Below are positions 1 to 7,948 of a stretch of DNA of 64,000 nt, piece after piece. Where the stretch lies: NCBI RefSeq assembly GCF_032391395.1, contig NZ_CP135916.1, forward strand, positions 868,001 to 932,000, in the 5' to 3' direction. The position numbers and the translations under genes were made by a program. How positions within the stretch are numbered: position 1 is the stretch's first letter; each line of letters opens with the position of its first letter. This stretch comes from Sphingomonas sp. Y38-1Y (lineage in GTDB: Bacteria > Pseudomonadota > Alphaproteobacteria > Sphingomonadales > Sphingomonadaceae). The notes beneath the pieces are model-generated. The model worked only from the letters and a program-made list of their open reading frames with translations, ran no database searches and had not been told where the DNA came from.

Positions 1-1
1 C

Positions 2-376
2 ACGCCGAGCGAGAGCAAGGCGCCCAATCCGCCGGGCGCCGCCAAGATCGACGCGCGCGCGCTGGCCGGCATCCGTGACGCGATCCGCCGCCAGATCCAG
101 CCCTGCGCCGACAAGCAGGTCAATCCCGGGCCGGGGGCGAACAACATCGTGACGGTGCTCAACCTGCGCCTCAACCGCGACGGTACGCTCGCCGGCAATC
201 CGAAGATGGTGCGCCAGACGGGCATTTCGGGCGAGAACGAGCGCTATGCCCAGCGTGTCGTCGACCTCGGCGTCGCGGCGTTCCGGGCGTGCACGCCGCT
301 CACGCTGCCGGCCGAATTCTACCAGACCGCCAATGGCGGCTGGAGCAATATCAACTATAACTGGCAGCTCCGTTGA
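2..376 (+). CDS. tolA: TolA, C-terminal part (partial, 5' end outside window)
   Basis: This reading frame is open from base 2 to the TGA at 374-376 and gives about 124 residues. TolA is the periplasm-spanning link of the Tol-Pal system, which joins the TolQR motor in the inner membrane to TolB and Pal during outer-membrane constriction. The visible part begins in a Pro/Lys/Ala-rich stretch, as expected at the end of the TolA domain II stalk. It then forms a compact TolA/TonB-like C-terminal domain with two cysteines (in QPCAD and RACTP) that probably form a disulfide. tolB follows 20 bp downstream. The assignment rests on domain character and tol gene order. Confidence 0.85.
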   Translation, partial: TPSESKAPNPPGAAKIDARALAGIRDAIRRQIQPCADKQVNPGPGANNIVTVLNLRLNRDGTLAGNPKMVRQTGISGENERYAQRVVDLGVAAFRACTPLTLPAEFYQTANGGWSNINYNWQLR

Positions 377-396
377 GCCGCCGAGAGGAGCGTTCG

Positions 397-1788
397 ATGC
401 TGAAACTGCGGATGACGATCGCGTTGTCGGGGTGCCTGGCGCTCGGACCGCTCGCCGCGCAGGAAGCGCCGCCGCCCGCGCCCATCCAGGTGCCACAGGT
501 CGCAGCGCCCGCGGGCGGGCAGGACGCGCCGCCGCTCGAGGTCGACGTGACCGGCGGCATCTCGGCGCCGATGCCGATCGCGATCCCGTACATGCCGACG
601 CCCGCGGTCCAGTCGACGCCGGCCGGATCGACCGACGACCTTGGCCGCCAGATGGCGGAGATCGTCACCGCCGACCTCAAGAATTCCGGCCTGTTCACGC
701 CGCTCCAGCCCGGCCAGCTCCGCTCGGTCGTCTTTCCCGAAGTGACCGCGCCCGCCTATGACTATTGGGGCGGGACGGGCGCGCAGGCGCTGGTGCAGGG
801 CTTCGTGCGGTCGAATGGCGACGGCACGCTGACGGTCGGCTGCTATCTCTACGACGTGTTCTCGAAGGTCGAGCTCGCGCGTCAGGGCTTCGTCGTCACG
901 CCTGCCGACTGGCGGCGCGCGGCGCACAAATGTGCCGACACGGTCTATACCCGGCTGACCGGCGAAGGGCCCTATTTCGACAGCCGCATCGTCTATGTCA
1001 GCGAGACGGGGCCGAAGAACAAGCGCATCAAGCGGCTGGCGATCATGGATCAGGACGGTGCCAACCACCGCTTCCTGACCAACGGCCAGTCGATCGTGCT
1101 GACGCCGCGCTTCGCGCCCAACCAGCAGTCGATCGTCTATATGAGCTATGTCGGCGACCAGCCGGCGATCTATGTCTACGACCTCGGCACCGCGCGGCAG
1201 CGCAAGGTGGTGCAGGGCGTCAGCCTGACCTTCGCGCCGCGCTTCTCGCCCGATGGGCGCTACATCCTCTTCTCGATGGCGCAGAACGGCAACACCGACC
1301 TCTATCGCGTGGCGGCGAGCGGCGGCAGTCCGCAGCGGCTGACCAATTCGCCAGGGATCGACACCGGCGGCAGCTATTCGCCGGACGGCAGCCGGATCGT
1401 CTTCGAAAGCGATCGCGGCGGGTCGCAGCAGCTCTATGTCATGAACGCCGACGGATCGAACCAGCGGCGGATCAGCTTCGGTGGCGGTCGCTATGGCACG
1501 CCGGTCTGGAGCCCGCGCGGCGACCTGATCGCGTTCACGCGCATCTCCGGCGGGTTCAAGATCGGCGTGATGAACGCCGATGGCGGCGGCGAGAAGCTGC
1601 TCACCGACGCATGGGGCGACGAGGGGCCGAGCTGGGCGCCGAATGGCCGCGTGCTGACCTTCCTGCGCTCAGCGCAGGGCTCGGGCCGGGCGCAGGTCTG
1701 GTCGGTCGACCTCACCGGCGTCAACGAGCGGCGCATCGCCACCCCGCTCGATGGTTCCGACCCAAGCTGGGGACCCGTAAGGCCCTGA
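397..1788 (+). CDS. tolB: Tol-Pal system beta-propeller protein TolB
   Basis: TolB is the periplasmic protein that binds Pal and TolA and helps keep the outer membrane attached during division. The protein has 463 residues. It starts with a cleavable signal peptide (about residues 1-21, ending LGPLAA), followed by an alpha/beta N-terminal domain. The C-terminal half carries repeated PD40 propeller blades, seen as SPDGRYILF, SPDGSRIVF, SPRGDLIAF and APNGRVLTF. I chose the ATG at 397 because GAGAGGAG lies at 383-390 with a six-base spacer; an upstream in-frame TTG at 373 would overlap the tolA stop and spoil the signal peptide. pal follows in the same direction. Confidence 0.95.
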   Translation: MLKLRMTIALSGCLALGPLAAQEAPPPAPIQVPQVAAPAGGQDAPPLEVDVTGGISAPMPIAIPYMPTPAVQSTPAGSTDDLGRQMAEIVTADLKNSGLFTPLQPGQLRSVVFPEVTAPAYDYWGGTGAQALVQGFVRSNGDGTLTVGCYLYDVFSKVELARQGFVVTPADWRRAAHKCADTVYTRLTGEGPYFDSRIVYVSETGPKNKRIKRLAIMDQDGANHRFLTNGQSIVLTPRFAPNQQSIVYMSYVGDQPAIYVYDLGTARQRKVVQGVSLTFAPRFSPDGRYILFSMAQNGNTDLYRVAASGGSPQRLTNSPGIDTGGSYSPDGSRIVFESDRGGSQQLYVMNADGSNQRRISFGGGRYGTPVWSPRGDLIAFTRISGGFKIGVMNADGGGEKLLTDAWGDEGPSWAPNGRVLTFLRSAQGSGRAQVWSVDLTGVNERRIATPLDGSDPSWGPVRP

Positions 1789-1894
1789 TTTGACGGATCG
1801 TTGCAAAGGCGCGACGATCCGAACGACAAGAGCTTTCAACGGTTCGTCGCATGGGCAACGAGCGACGGACACATTTTCCGAGGAGGAGACCGAC

Positions 1895-2416
1895 ATGGCC
1901 AACCGTACCGCCGCGCTGATGATGAGCGTCGCGCTGATCGCCGTCGCCGGCTGCGCCAAGAAGCGCCCCGAGGTGCTGCCGCCGGCACCGGGCGAGACCG
2001 CGCCTGCGACCGGCACGGGCGAGACCGGCGGCCAGGTCGGCAACGGCGTGCTGCCGGGCTCGGCCGAGGATTTCCGCCGCTCGGTGCGATCGGACACGGT
2101 CAATTTCAGCCTCGACAGCTATGACATCGACCCCGAGGCGCGCGCGATCCTCGACACCCAGGCACAGTGGCTGACGCAGTACGGCCAGGTTCGCGTCACG
2201 ATCGAGGGCCATTGCGACGAGCGCGGCACGCGCGAGTACAACCTCGCGCTCGGCGATCGCCGCGCCAATTCGGCGAAGAACTACCTCGTCGCGCGCGGCA
2301 TCGACGCCGGGCGGATCACGACGATCAGCTATGGCAAGGAGCGCCCGGTCGCGACGGGTTCGGACGAGGGCGCCTATCAGCAGAACCGCCGCGCCGTGAC
2401 GGTGGTGATCTCCTAA
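1895..2416 (+). CDS. pal: Peptidoglycan-associated lipoprotein Pal
   Basis: Pal is an outer-membrane lipoprotein that binds peptidoglycan and partners TolB. The 173-residue product has a lipoprotein signal with lipobox V-A-G-C, which predicts lipidated Cys20. A Gly/Thr/Pro-rich linker follows, then an OmpA-like domain from about residue 60 to the end, with the typical IEGHCDERGTREYN and LGDRRANSAKNYL segments. The ATG at 1895 is preceded by AGGAGGA at 1881-1887. It lies 106 bp after tolB. No cpoB/ybgF gene follows, unlike the enterobacterial order; a convergent nuclease gene is next. Confidence 0.96.
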   Translation: MANRTAALMMSVALIAVAGCAKKRPEVLPPAPGETAPATGTGETGGQVGNGVLPGSAEDFRRSVRSDTVNFSLDSYDIDPEARAILDTQAQWLTQYGQVRVTIEGHCDERGTREYNLALGDRRANSAKNYLVARGIDAGRITTISYGKERPVATGSDEGAYQQNRRAVTVVIS

Positions 2417-2423
2417 GATCGAC

Positions 2424-2525
2424 GAAGAAGCGGGACCCCGGATCAAGTCCGGAGTGACGATCCGGGCCTATAGGTCCAGACAATTTCCGTCACCCCGGGC
2501 TTGACCCGGGGTCCCGCTTCTTTCT
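2424..2525. repeat. Imperfect inverted repeat between convergent genes
   Basis: The left arm (about 2424-2459) and right arm (about 2489-2525) are near-perfect reverse complements of roughly 35 bases, built around GCGGGACCCC, CAAG and GGGTGACG. They are separated by about 30 bases. The element lies between the stop of pal and the stop of the minus-strand nuclease gene. It can act as a bidirectional terminator, but its arm length and sequence look like a dispersed alphaproteobacterial intergenic palindrome. Confidence 0.75.
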
Positions 2526-2534
2526 TCTCGAAGC

Positions 2535-3422
2535 TCATCCCCCGCGATAGGGTGGCCTTTTCTCCGGCACGAACGCCTTTGCCGGGTCGAACGCCTCGTC
2601 CAGCATCCGCGCCAGCCGCACGCCGGCTCGCTCGATCTGGCGGCGCTGTACCGGCACCATCTTCTCGATCGCTTCCGGCGTCACCGTCACCGGTCCGGTC
2701 GGCTTTGGCCCGCACGCCTCGCCGAGCGCCAGCGCATAGGCGGCGTCGCGGCTCGCTTCCCAGCCTTCGCGGCTCCAGTCCTCGACCGTGCCGGCGCCCA
2801 GCGCCGCCCGCTCCTCGGCCGAATAGACGCGGAAGGGCGAGGGCGGCGTCGTCACCGCACGCTCGGCGAGCGGCGAGTCCCAGATCGAATGGAGGTTGAG
2901 CCAGCGCGCGGTCACCGGACCATAGCTTGCCTTGACGTCGTTCCCGCCGCGATCGCCGCGGTCGCCCGCATGCGGCGGCGCGTGGAGGTCGCCGACGAAG
3001 TGGATGAGGAAAATGAGCGCCATCGCCTTCTCGCGCTCGGGCACGGTTTTGTTCTGGAGCAGCTTCACCTGCCGCTCGATCTGCGCGGAGACGCAATTGC
3101 CGTCCTTGCACGCGGCCTTGAGGTCGAAGGGCTGGCACACGTCGACATTCTGATAATGCCAGTTGGCGGTGTAGCTGAACCGCTCGCCCAGCCCGCGCAC
3201 GCAATCGGGCCAGGTCGATGCCTGCTCGGGCGTCGCCGCCTTGCACTCGGGGGTCTGGAGGAGCGGCGGCGCCGCGCGCAGCATCGCGCGGATCGTGCGC
3301 GCGGTCTCGGGCCGGACGTTGAGCATCGCGATCCGCGCGATCGCCTCGTGCGTGAAGAAGCCATAGGCCTGCGCGCTCGCGGGCACGACCAGCAGCGCCA
3401 GGGCCAGGAGGAAGCGGATCAC
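2535..3422 (-). CDS. S1/P1-type secreted nuclease
   Basis: S1/P1 nucleases are zinc-dependent enzymes that degrade single-stranded DNA and RNA, here presumably in the periplasm or outside the cell. The product has 295 residues, with a signal peptide ending in ASAQA. The mature protein begins YGFFTH, aligning with the N-terminal Trp-Gly-x-x-x-His of the family except that Tyr replaces Trp. A second zinc signature, HFVGDLHAPPHAGD followed by GGND, is intact, as is HSIWD. The GTG start at 3422 overlaps the TGA of the upstream isoaspartyl peptidase gene, implying translational coupling. Family assignment is strong; the substrate is inferred. Confidence 0.87.
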   Translation of the reverse strand: MIRFLLALALLVVPASAQAYGFFTHEAIARIAMLNVRPETARTIRAMLRAAPPLLQTPECKAATPEQASTWPDCVRGLGERFSYTANWHYQNVDVCQPFDLKAACKDGNCVSAQIERQVKLLQNKTVPEREKAMALIFLIHFVGDLHAPPHAGDRGDRGGNDVKASYGPVTARWLNLHSIWDSPLAERAVTTPPSPFRVYSAEERAALGAGTVEDWSREGWEASRDAAYALALGEACGPKPTGPVTVTPEAIEKMVPVQRRQIERAGVRLARMLDEAFDPAKAFVPEKRPPYRGG

Positions 3423-4423
3423 TTCTCGTCGCCGTAGATCGCGACAACGCGCTCGCCGCCCGCGCTCACGCGGCCGCGGTACATACCCGGCGTGTTGAAG
3501 CTCCACGCCATCTCGCCGGTGGGTCCGGTGACGATGACGCCGCCGGTGCCGCCCAGCGCCTGCGTCTCCGCCATCACCGTGTCGGCAGCGGCCTTCAGGC
3601 TCTCGCCCTTGAAGCGGACGCGCGCGCAGATCTCGTGCGCCACGCCCTCGCGGATGAAGAACTCGCCCGCGCCGGTGGCGGAAATGGCGCAGGCGCGATC
3701 GTCGGCATAGGTGCCCGCCCCGATCAGCGGCGAGTCGCCGATCCGGCCCCAGCGCTTGCCCGTCACCCCGCCGGTCGAGGTCGCTGCCGCGACATGGCCA
3801 GCCGCATCGCGCGCGACCGCGCCGACCGTGCCGTACTTCATGTCGACGTCGAACCAGTTGGCGCCGCGCGACTTCATCGCCTCGAGCTGCTGGCGGCGTT
3901 CCTCGGTGCCGAACCATTCCGGGCCGGCCTGCGGCAGACCCTGCTCGCGCGAAAAGGTGTCGGCGCCGGCGCCCGCCAGCATGACGTGCGGGCTGTTCTC
4001 CATCACGCGGCGAGCGAGGCCGATCGGGTTCTTGGTCGCGGTGACGCCCGCGACCGCGCCTGCCTTGCGCCCAGTCCCTTCCATGATCGCCGCGTCGAGC
4101 TCGTTCTTCCCTTCATAGGTGAAGACCGCGCCGCGGCCGGCGTTGAAGTTGGGATCGTCCTCCAGCACGCGCACCGCCGCCTCGACCGCGTCGAGCGCGC
4201 TGCCGCCGCCGGCCAGCACCTTCTGCCCCGCGGAAAGCGCCGCATCCAGGCCCGCCCGTGCCGCCTTCTCGCGCTCGGGCGTCATCCGTTCGCGCTCGAT
4301 CACGCCGGCGCCGCCATGGATGACGAGCGTCCAGCCCTGGTTTGCTTGGCCGGGCTTGTCCTGAGCGGCGGCGGGGGCGGTCATGGCAAGCACTCCGGCG
4401 ATAGCGAGGAAGCGTAGGGTCAT
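3419..4423 (-). CDS. Isoaspartyl peptidase / plant-type L-asparaginase (Ntn hydrolase)
   Basis: The 334-residue product belongs to the type 2 asparaginase family, which self-cleaves to expose a catalytic threonine and hydrolyses isoaspartyl dipeptides or asparagine. It has a signal peptide (MTLRFLAIAG to APAAAQ) and the N-terminal HGGAG motif. Other family segments are GGSALDAVEAAV and NFNAGRGAVF, and the autocleavage site is in YGTVGAVA, where Thr becomes the new N-terminus. Export is inferred from the signal peptide. The gene overlaps the downstream nuclease gene by four bases, so the two are probably one transcription unit. Longer in-frame upstream sequence exists but lacks a signal peptide. 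Confidence 0.9.
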   Translation of the reverse strand: MTLRFLAIAGVLAMTAPAAAQDKPGQANQGWTLVIHGGAGVIERERMTPEREKAARAGLDAALSAGQKVLAGGGSALDAVEAAVRVLEDDPNFNAGRGAVFTYEGKNELDAAIMEGTGRKAGAVAGVTATKNPIGLARRVMENSPHVMLAGAGADTFSREQGLPQAGPEWFGTEERRQQLEAMKSRGANWFDVDMKYGTVGAVARDAAGHVAAATSTGGVTGKRWGRIGDSPLIGAGTYADDRACAISATGAGEFFIREGVAHEICARVRFKGESLKAAADTVMAETQALGGTGGVIVTGPTGEMAWSFNTPGMYRGRVSAGGERVVAIYGDEK

Positions 4424-4529
4424 GGCGAACCTCGACAGGATGGTGGATGCCCGCGCCCTTGCCAGAAAGCCGCCGCGCTTGCACGCCCGGTCGCGGACGC
4501 TATCGTCGCGAATGTAACTGTCCCGGAGT

Positions 4530-7388
4530 ATGTTGATTCCGATGCGTTCTTTGCTCCTGATCGGCGCTGCCTTCGGCGCCTTGTCGACCGCCGCCATCGC
4601 CCGCCCCGCCGATCCCGCGCCAGCCCCCGTCGCCGAACTCATCAAGTCGGTAGACATCCCGTATGAGAGCTTCACGCTCAAAAACGGCCTGCGCGTGCTC
4701 GTCCACACCGACCGCAAGGCGCCGGTCGTCGCGGTGTCGGTCTGGTACGATGTGGGGTCGAAGCACGAACCCAAGGGCAAGACCGGCTTCGCGCACCTGT
4801 TCGAGCATCTGATGTTCAACGGAACGGAGAATGCGCCGGGCGACTTCTTCGAGCCGCTGCGCTCGGCCGGCGCGACCGACATGAACGGCACCACCAGCTT
4901 CGACCGCACCAATTATTTCGAGACGGTGCCGAAGGCCGCGCTCGATCGCGTGCTGTTCCTCGAGAGCGACCGCATGGGCTATCTGCTCGGCGCGGTGACG
5001 CAGGGCGTGCTCGACGAGCAGCGCGGTGTCGTCCAGAACGAGAAGCGCCAAGGCGACAACCAGCCCTATGGCATGATCCGCTACAAGTCGGTGGAGGGCC
5101 TGTTCCCTGCCGGCCATCCCTATCACCACTCCACCATCGGCTCGATGGCGGACCTGTCGGCGGCCAGCCTGGCGGACGTGAAGACGTGGTTCCGCAGCTA
5201 TTACGGACCCAACAATGCCGTGATCGCGCTGGCGGGCGACATCGACGTGGCCACCGCGCGGCCGATGCTGGAGAAGTATTTCGGCGGCATCCCCGCCGGG
5301 CCCAAGGTCGAGGCGCCGGCCGCGCCCGTGCCGACGCTGCCCGCGGTCAAGACCGAGACGATCAAGGATCGCGTCGCCAACACGCGACTCTATCGCTTCT
5401 GGGCAGTGCCGGGTCTGCGCGATGGCGAATCGCCGCTGCTCGACGTGTCGGCGGGTGCGCTGGGCGGGCTGGCCAGCTCGCGGCTGGAGAACACTTTGGT
5501 CCGCAAGGAGGGCGTCGCGGTCGGCGTCCAGGCCTATAACCAGTCGTTCACGCAGGTCGGCATCTTCGGCATCGTCGTCGACGTGAAGCCCGGCACCGAC
5601 GCCGCCGTCGCGTCGCAGAAGCTCGATGCGGCGATCGCCGACTATCTGCGCACCGGCCCGACCGAGGACGAGGTGAAGCGCGTCGCGACCACCGCGATCG
5701 CCGGCCGGCTGTCGGGGCTGGAGGCCGTCGGCGGCGGCGGGGGCAAGGCCGGGACGCTCGCGTCCGGCCTGCTGTTCGCCGGCGACCCGGGTTTCTACAA
5801 GAAGGAGCTCACAGAACTCGCCGCGGCGACGCCGGCGAGCGTGAAGGCGGCGACGACCAAGTGGCTGTCGCGTCCCGTCTATGCGCTGACGGTCGAGCCC
5901 GGCCAGCGCGAGGCCTATGCCGAGGTGAGCGGCGCCCCTGCCGCGACCCCCGGCAACGGCGCCGCACCGCAATCGGCGAGCGCGGAGGGGCCGGCAAAGG
6001 GCACGCGCGGCGCGTTGCCGGCAGTGGGCGAGGTTCGCGACATCGCCTTCCCCACGGTCGAGCGCACGCGCCTGTCGAACGGGATCGAGCTCGTCTATGC
6101 GCGCCAGGCAGCGGTGCCGATGACGCAGGCGGTGGTGAGCTTCGATGCGGGCATCATCGCCGATCCGGCGACCAAGCTCGGCCTCGGCAATCTCACCCTC
6201 GCGCTGATGGACGAGAGCACGACGACGCGCGACACGACGCAGCTGGCTGAGGCGCGGGAGCGGCTCGGCGCCAGCATCGTCACGACAAATGACGCCGATC
6301 GCAGCCGCGTCGGCGTGGTCGCGCCGAGCGCCAACCTGGCGGGCGCGGTCGCGCTGCTCGGCGACGTGATCCGCAACCCCGCCTTTGCGCCCACCGACGT
6401 CGAGCGCGTTCGCGGCCAGACGCTCGCGCGGATCGCCGCCGAAATGACGAGCCCCGGCGGCCTGTCGCAGCGCGCGCTGCCCAAGCTCGTCTACGGCGAG
6501 GCCTCGCCCTATGCGAAGCTGGCCGCGGGCACCGGCGATCCGGCGGCGGTGAAGACGATCACCCGCGCCGACCTCACCGGCTTCCAGCAGGCATGGCTGC
6601 GCCCCGACAAGGCCAAGGTCTTCGTCGTCAGCGACCGGCCGCTTGCCGAGGTGAAGGCGGTGTTCGAGTCGGCGCTGGGCAACTGGCGCGCGGCCGGGCA
6701 GGGCGGCACCAAGCCCGCCGCCGCGCCGGCCACGACCGTCACGCCGCGCATCGTCCTGATCGACCGGCCCGATTCGCCGCAGTCGCTGATCGCGGGCGGG
6801 CAGCTGACGCCGCTCGATTCGCGGGCGGAGCTGCTCCCGGTGCTGACCGCCAACGAGGTGCTGGGCTCGGGCTTCCTCAGCCGCATCAACATGGACCTGC
6901 GCGAATCGAAGGGCTGGTCCTATGGCGTCCGCGGCGGTTTCTCGCGGCTGGAGCGGGCCGTGCCCTACACGATCAACGCGCCGGTACAGGCGGACAAGAC
7001 CGGCCCGGCGCTCGCGTCGCTGCGCGAGCAGATCGGCGGCTTCCTGTCGACGAACGGCGTGACGCCGGTCGAGTTCACCCGGACGATTGAGGGCGAGACG
7101 CGCGAGCTTGCCGGGAATTTCGAGACGAGCGGCCGCGTGCTGGCAGCGATGGAGACCAACGACCTCTATGGCCGGCCCGACGATTATTACGACACGATCG
7201 CGCAGAAATACCGCGCGCTGACGGCTCCGCAACTTGACGCTGCGGCACGGCGGGCGATCGATCCCAATCGGTTCGTCTGGGTCGTGGTCGGCGACGCATC
7301 CAAGGTCCGCGGCCAGCTTGACAGCTTGGGCCTGCCTGTCGAGGTGGTGTCGAGCGGCGCCGCAACCCCCCGCGCGTCGGCGAATTGA
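4530..7388 (+). CDS. Two-domain M16 family zinc metallopeptidase
   Basis: The product (about 952 residues) fuses two M16 units, as in PqqL/pitrilysin-type enzymes of the periplasm. The N-terminal unit carries the inverted zinc motif HLFEH in GFAHLFEHLMFNGTEN. The C-terminal unit (after an Ala/Pro/Gly linker near residues 470-500) lacks HxxEH and should be the structural half. A signal peptide is visible (RSLLLIGAAFGALSTAAIA). Start choice is uncertain: GGAG at 4525-4528 is only one base from ATG 4530, so ATG 4542, which gives a better signal peptide, may be the true start. The gene is divergent from the asparaginase gene and is followed 13 bp later by a small ORF. Confidence 0.9.
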   Translation: MLIPMRSLLLIGAAFGALSTAAIARPADPAPAPVAELIKSVDIPYESFTLKNGLRVLVHTDRKAPVVAVSVWYDVGSKHEPKGKTGFAHLFEHLMFNGTENAPGDFFEPLRSAGATDMNGTTSFDRTNYFETVPKAALDRVLFLESDRMGYLLGAVTQGVLDEQRGVVQNEKRQGDNQPYGMIRYKSVEGLFPAGHPYHHSTIGSMADLSAASLADVKTWFRSYYGPNNAVIALAGDIDVATARPMLEKYFGGIPAGPKVEAPAAPVPTLPAVKTETIKDRVANTRLYRFWAVPGLRDGESPLLDVSAGALGGLASSRLENTLVRKEGVAVGVQAYNQSFTQVGIFGIVVDVKPGTDAAVASQKLDAAIADYLRTGPTEDEVKRVATTAIAGRLSGLEAVGGGGGKAGTLASGLLFAGDPGFYKKELTELAAATPASVKAATTKWLSRPVYALTVEPGQREAYAEVSGAPAATPGNGAAPQSASAEGPAKGTRGALPAVGEVRDIAFPTVERTRLSNGIELVYARQAAVPMTQAVVSFDAGIIADPATKLGLGNLTLALMDESTTTRDTTQLAEARERLGASIVTTNDADRSRVGVVAPSANLAGAVALLGDVIRNPAFAPTDVERVRGQTLARIAAEMTSPGGLSQRALPKLVYGEASPYAKLAAGTGDPAAVKTITRADLTGFQQAWLRPDKAKVFVVSDRPLAEVKAVFESALGNWRAAGQGGTKPAAAPATTVTPRIVLIDRPDSPQSLIAGGQLTPLDSRAELLPVLTANEVLGSGFLSRINMDLRESKGWSYGVRGGFSRLERAVPYTINAPVQADKTGPALASLREQIGGFLSTNGVTPVEFTRTIEGETRELAGNFETSGRVLAAMETNDLYGRPDDYYDTIAQKYRALTAPQLDAAARRAIDPNRFVWVVVGDASKVRGQLDSLGLPVEVVSSGAATPRASAN

Positions 7389-7401
7389 GGAGAGAGAGAA
7401 A

Positions 7402-7698
7402 ATGGCGGATGTCGACGGCAAGTGGAACGTCACGGTCAAGTCGCCGCTGGGTGACCAGCAGGCGACGCTGGACGTGCAGAGCGCGGGCGACAGTTTCTCC
7501 GGCACCTTTGCCGGCGGCATGGGCACCAGCCAGGTCAACGGCGCGCTCTCGGGCGACACGATGACGTGGAAGATGGACATTACCGTGCCGATGCCGATGA
7601 CGCTCGATTGCGAGGCGCAGGTGTCCGGTGACAGCCTAGACGGCAAGGTCACCGCCGGCGCGTTCGGCAGCTTCCCGCTGACGGGGACGCGCGTTTAA
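7402..7698 (+). CDS. Small conserved protein of unknown function
   Basis: This 98-residue ORF starts at ATG 7402 behind a strong GAGGAGAGA site and begins 13 bp after the M16 peptidase stop, so it is probably co-transcribed. The sequence has no signal peptide or membrane segment. It is rich in alternating polar and hydrophobic residues with repeated D-G-K/G-D-x turns (VDGKWNVTVKSPLGD, SGDSLDGKVTAG), which suggests a small beta-barrel or lipocalin-like fold. I do not recognise a named family. Its coding signal is supported by the ribosome-binding site and by fit into the gap before a palindromic repeat. Confidence 0.75.
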   Translation: MADVDGKWNVTVKSPLGDQQATLDVQSAGDSFSGTFAGGMGTSQVNGALSGDTMTWKMDITVPMPMTLDCEAQVSGDSLDGKVTAGAFGSFPLTGTRV

Positions 7699-7707
7699 GT
7701 TTCGGTT

Positions 7708-7785
7708 GTGCTCTCGCGCAGGCGGGAGCCCAGGGCGGCAGGCGAACGCGTTTGTGGCTCTGGGCTCCCGCCTGCGCGGGAGCAC
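7708..7785. repeat. Long hairpin palindrome downstream of the small ORF
   Basis: Two 26-base arms (7708-7733 and 7760-7785) are reverse complements with a single mismatch that can pair as G-T in RNA. They contain GCGCAGGCGGGAGCCCAG. There is no T-tract, so it is a palindromic repeat more than a classic terminator, although it may stop transcription of the M16 unit. Confidence 0.75.
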
Positions 7786-7834
7786 GGCTCTCTACGCGTC
7801 ACGCTCAGTCAACGTGACGAGAGCCGCAACCAAT

Positions 7835-7938
7835 CCGTTCGTGCTGAGCTTGTCGAAGCACGTGCCTCAAACGCATCGCCCGTGACACGTCCTTCGACAA
7901 GCCGGTCCTGAGCTTGTCGAAGGGCTCAGGACGAACGG
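7835..7938. repeat. Dispersed palindromic repeat, copy 1
   Basis: The element begins CCGTTCGTGCTGAGCTTGTC and ends with TCAGGACGAACGG, so its ends are inverted copies. Internal segments TTGTCGAAG and CTTCGACAAG pair as well. The same module recurs at five other places in this window (20296, 23884, 28112, 38571 and 52309). It sits between the convergent ends of the small ORF and the efflux operon. Confidence 0.8.
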
Positions 7939-7948
7939 GGGAGGGGCC

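Noticed and set aside
4500..7652. A 1050-codon open frame on the minus strand opposite the M16 peptidase
   Set aside because: It is an antisense shadow of high-GC coding sequence: Arg/Ala/Gly-rich, no motifs, no ribosome-binding site, while the plus strand encodes a clear peptidase.
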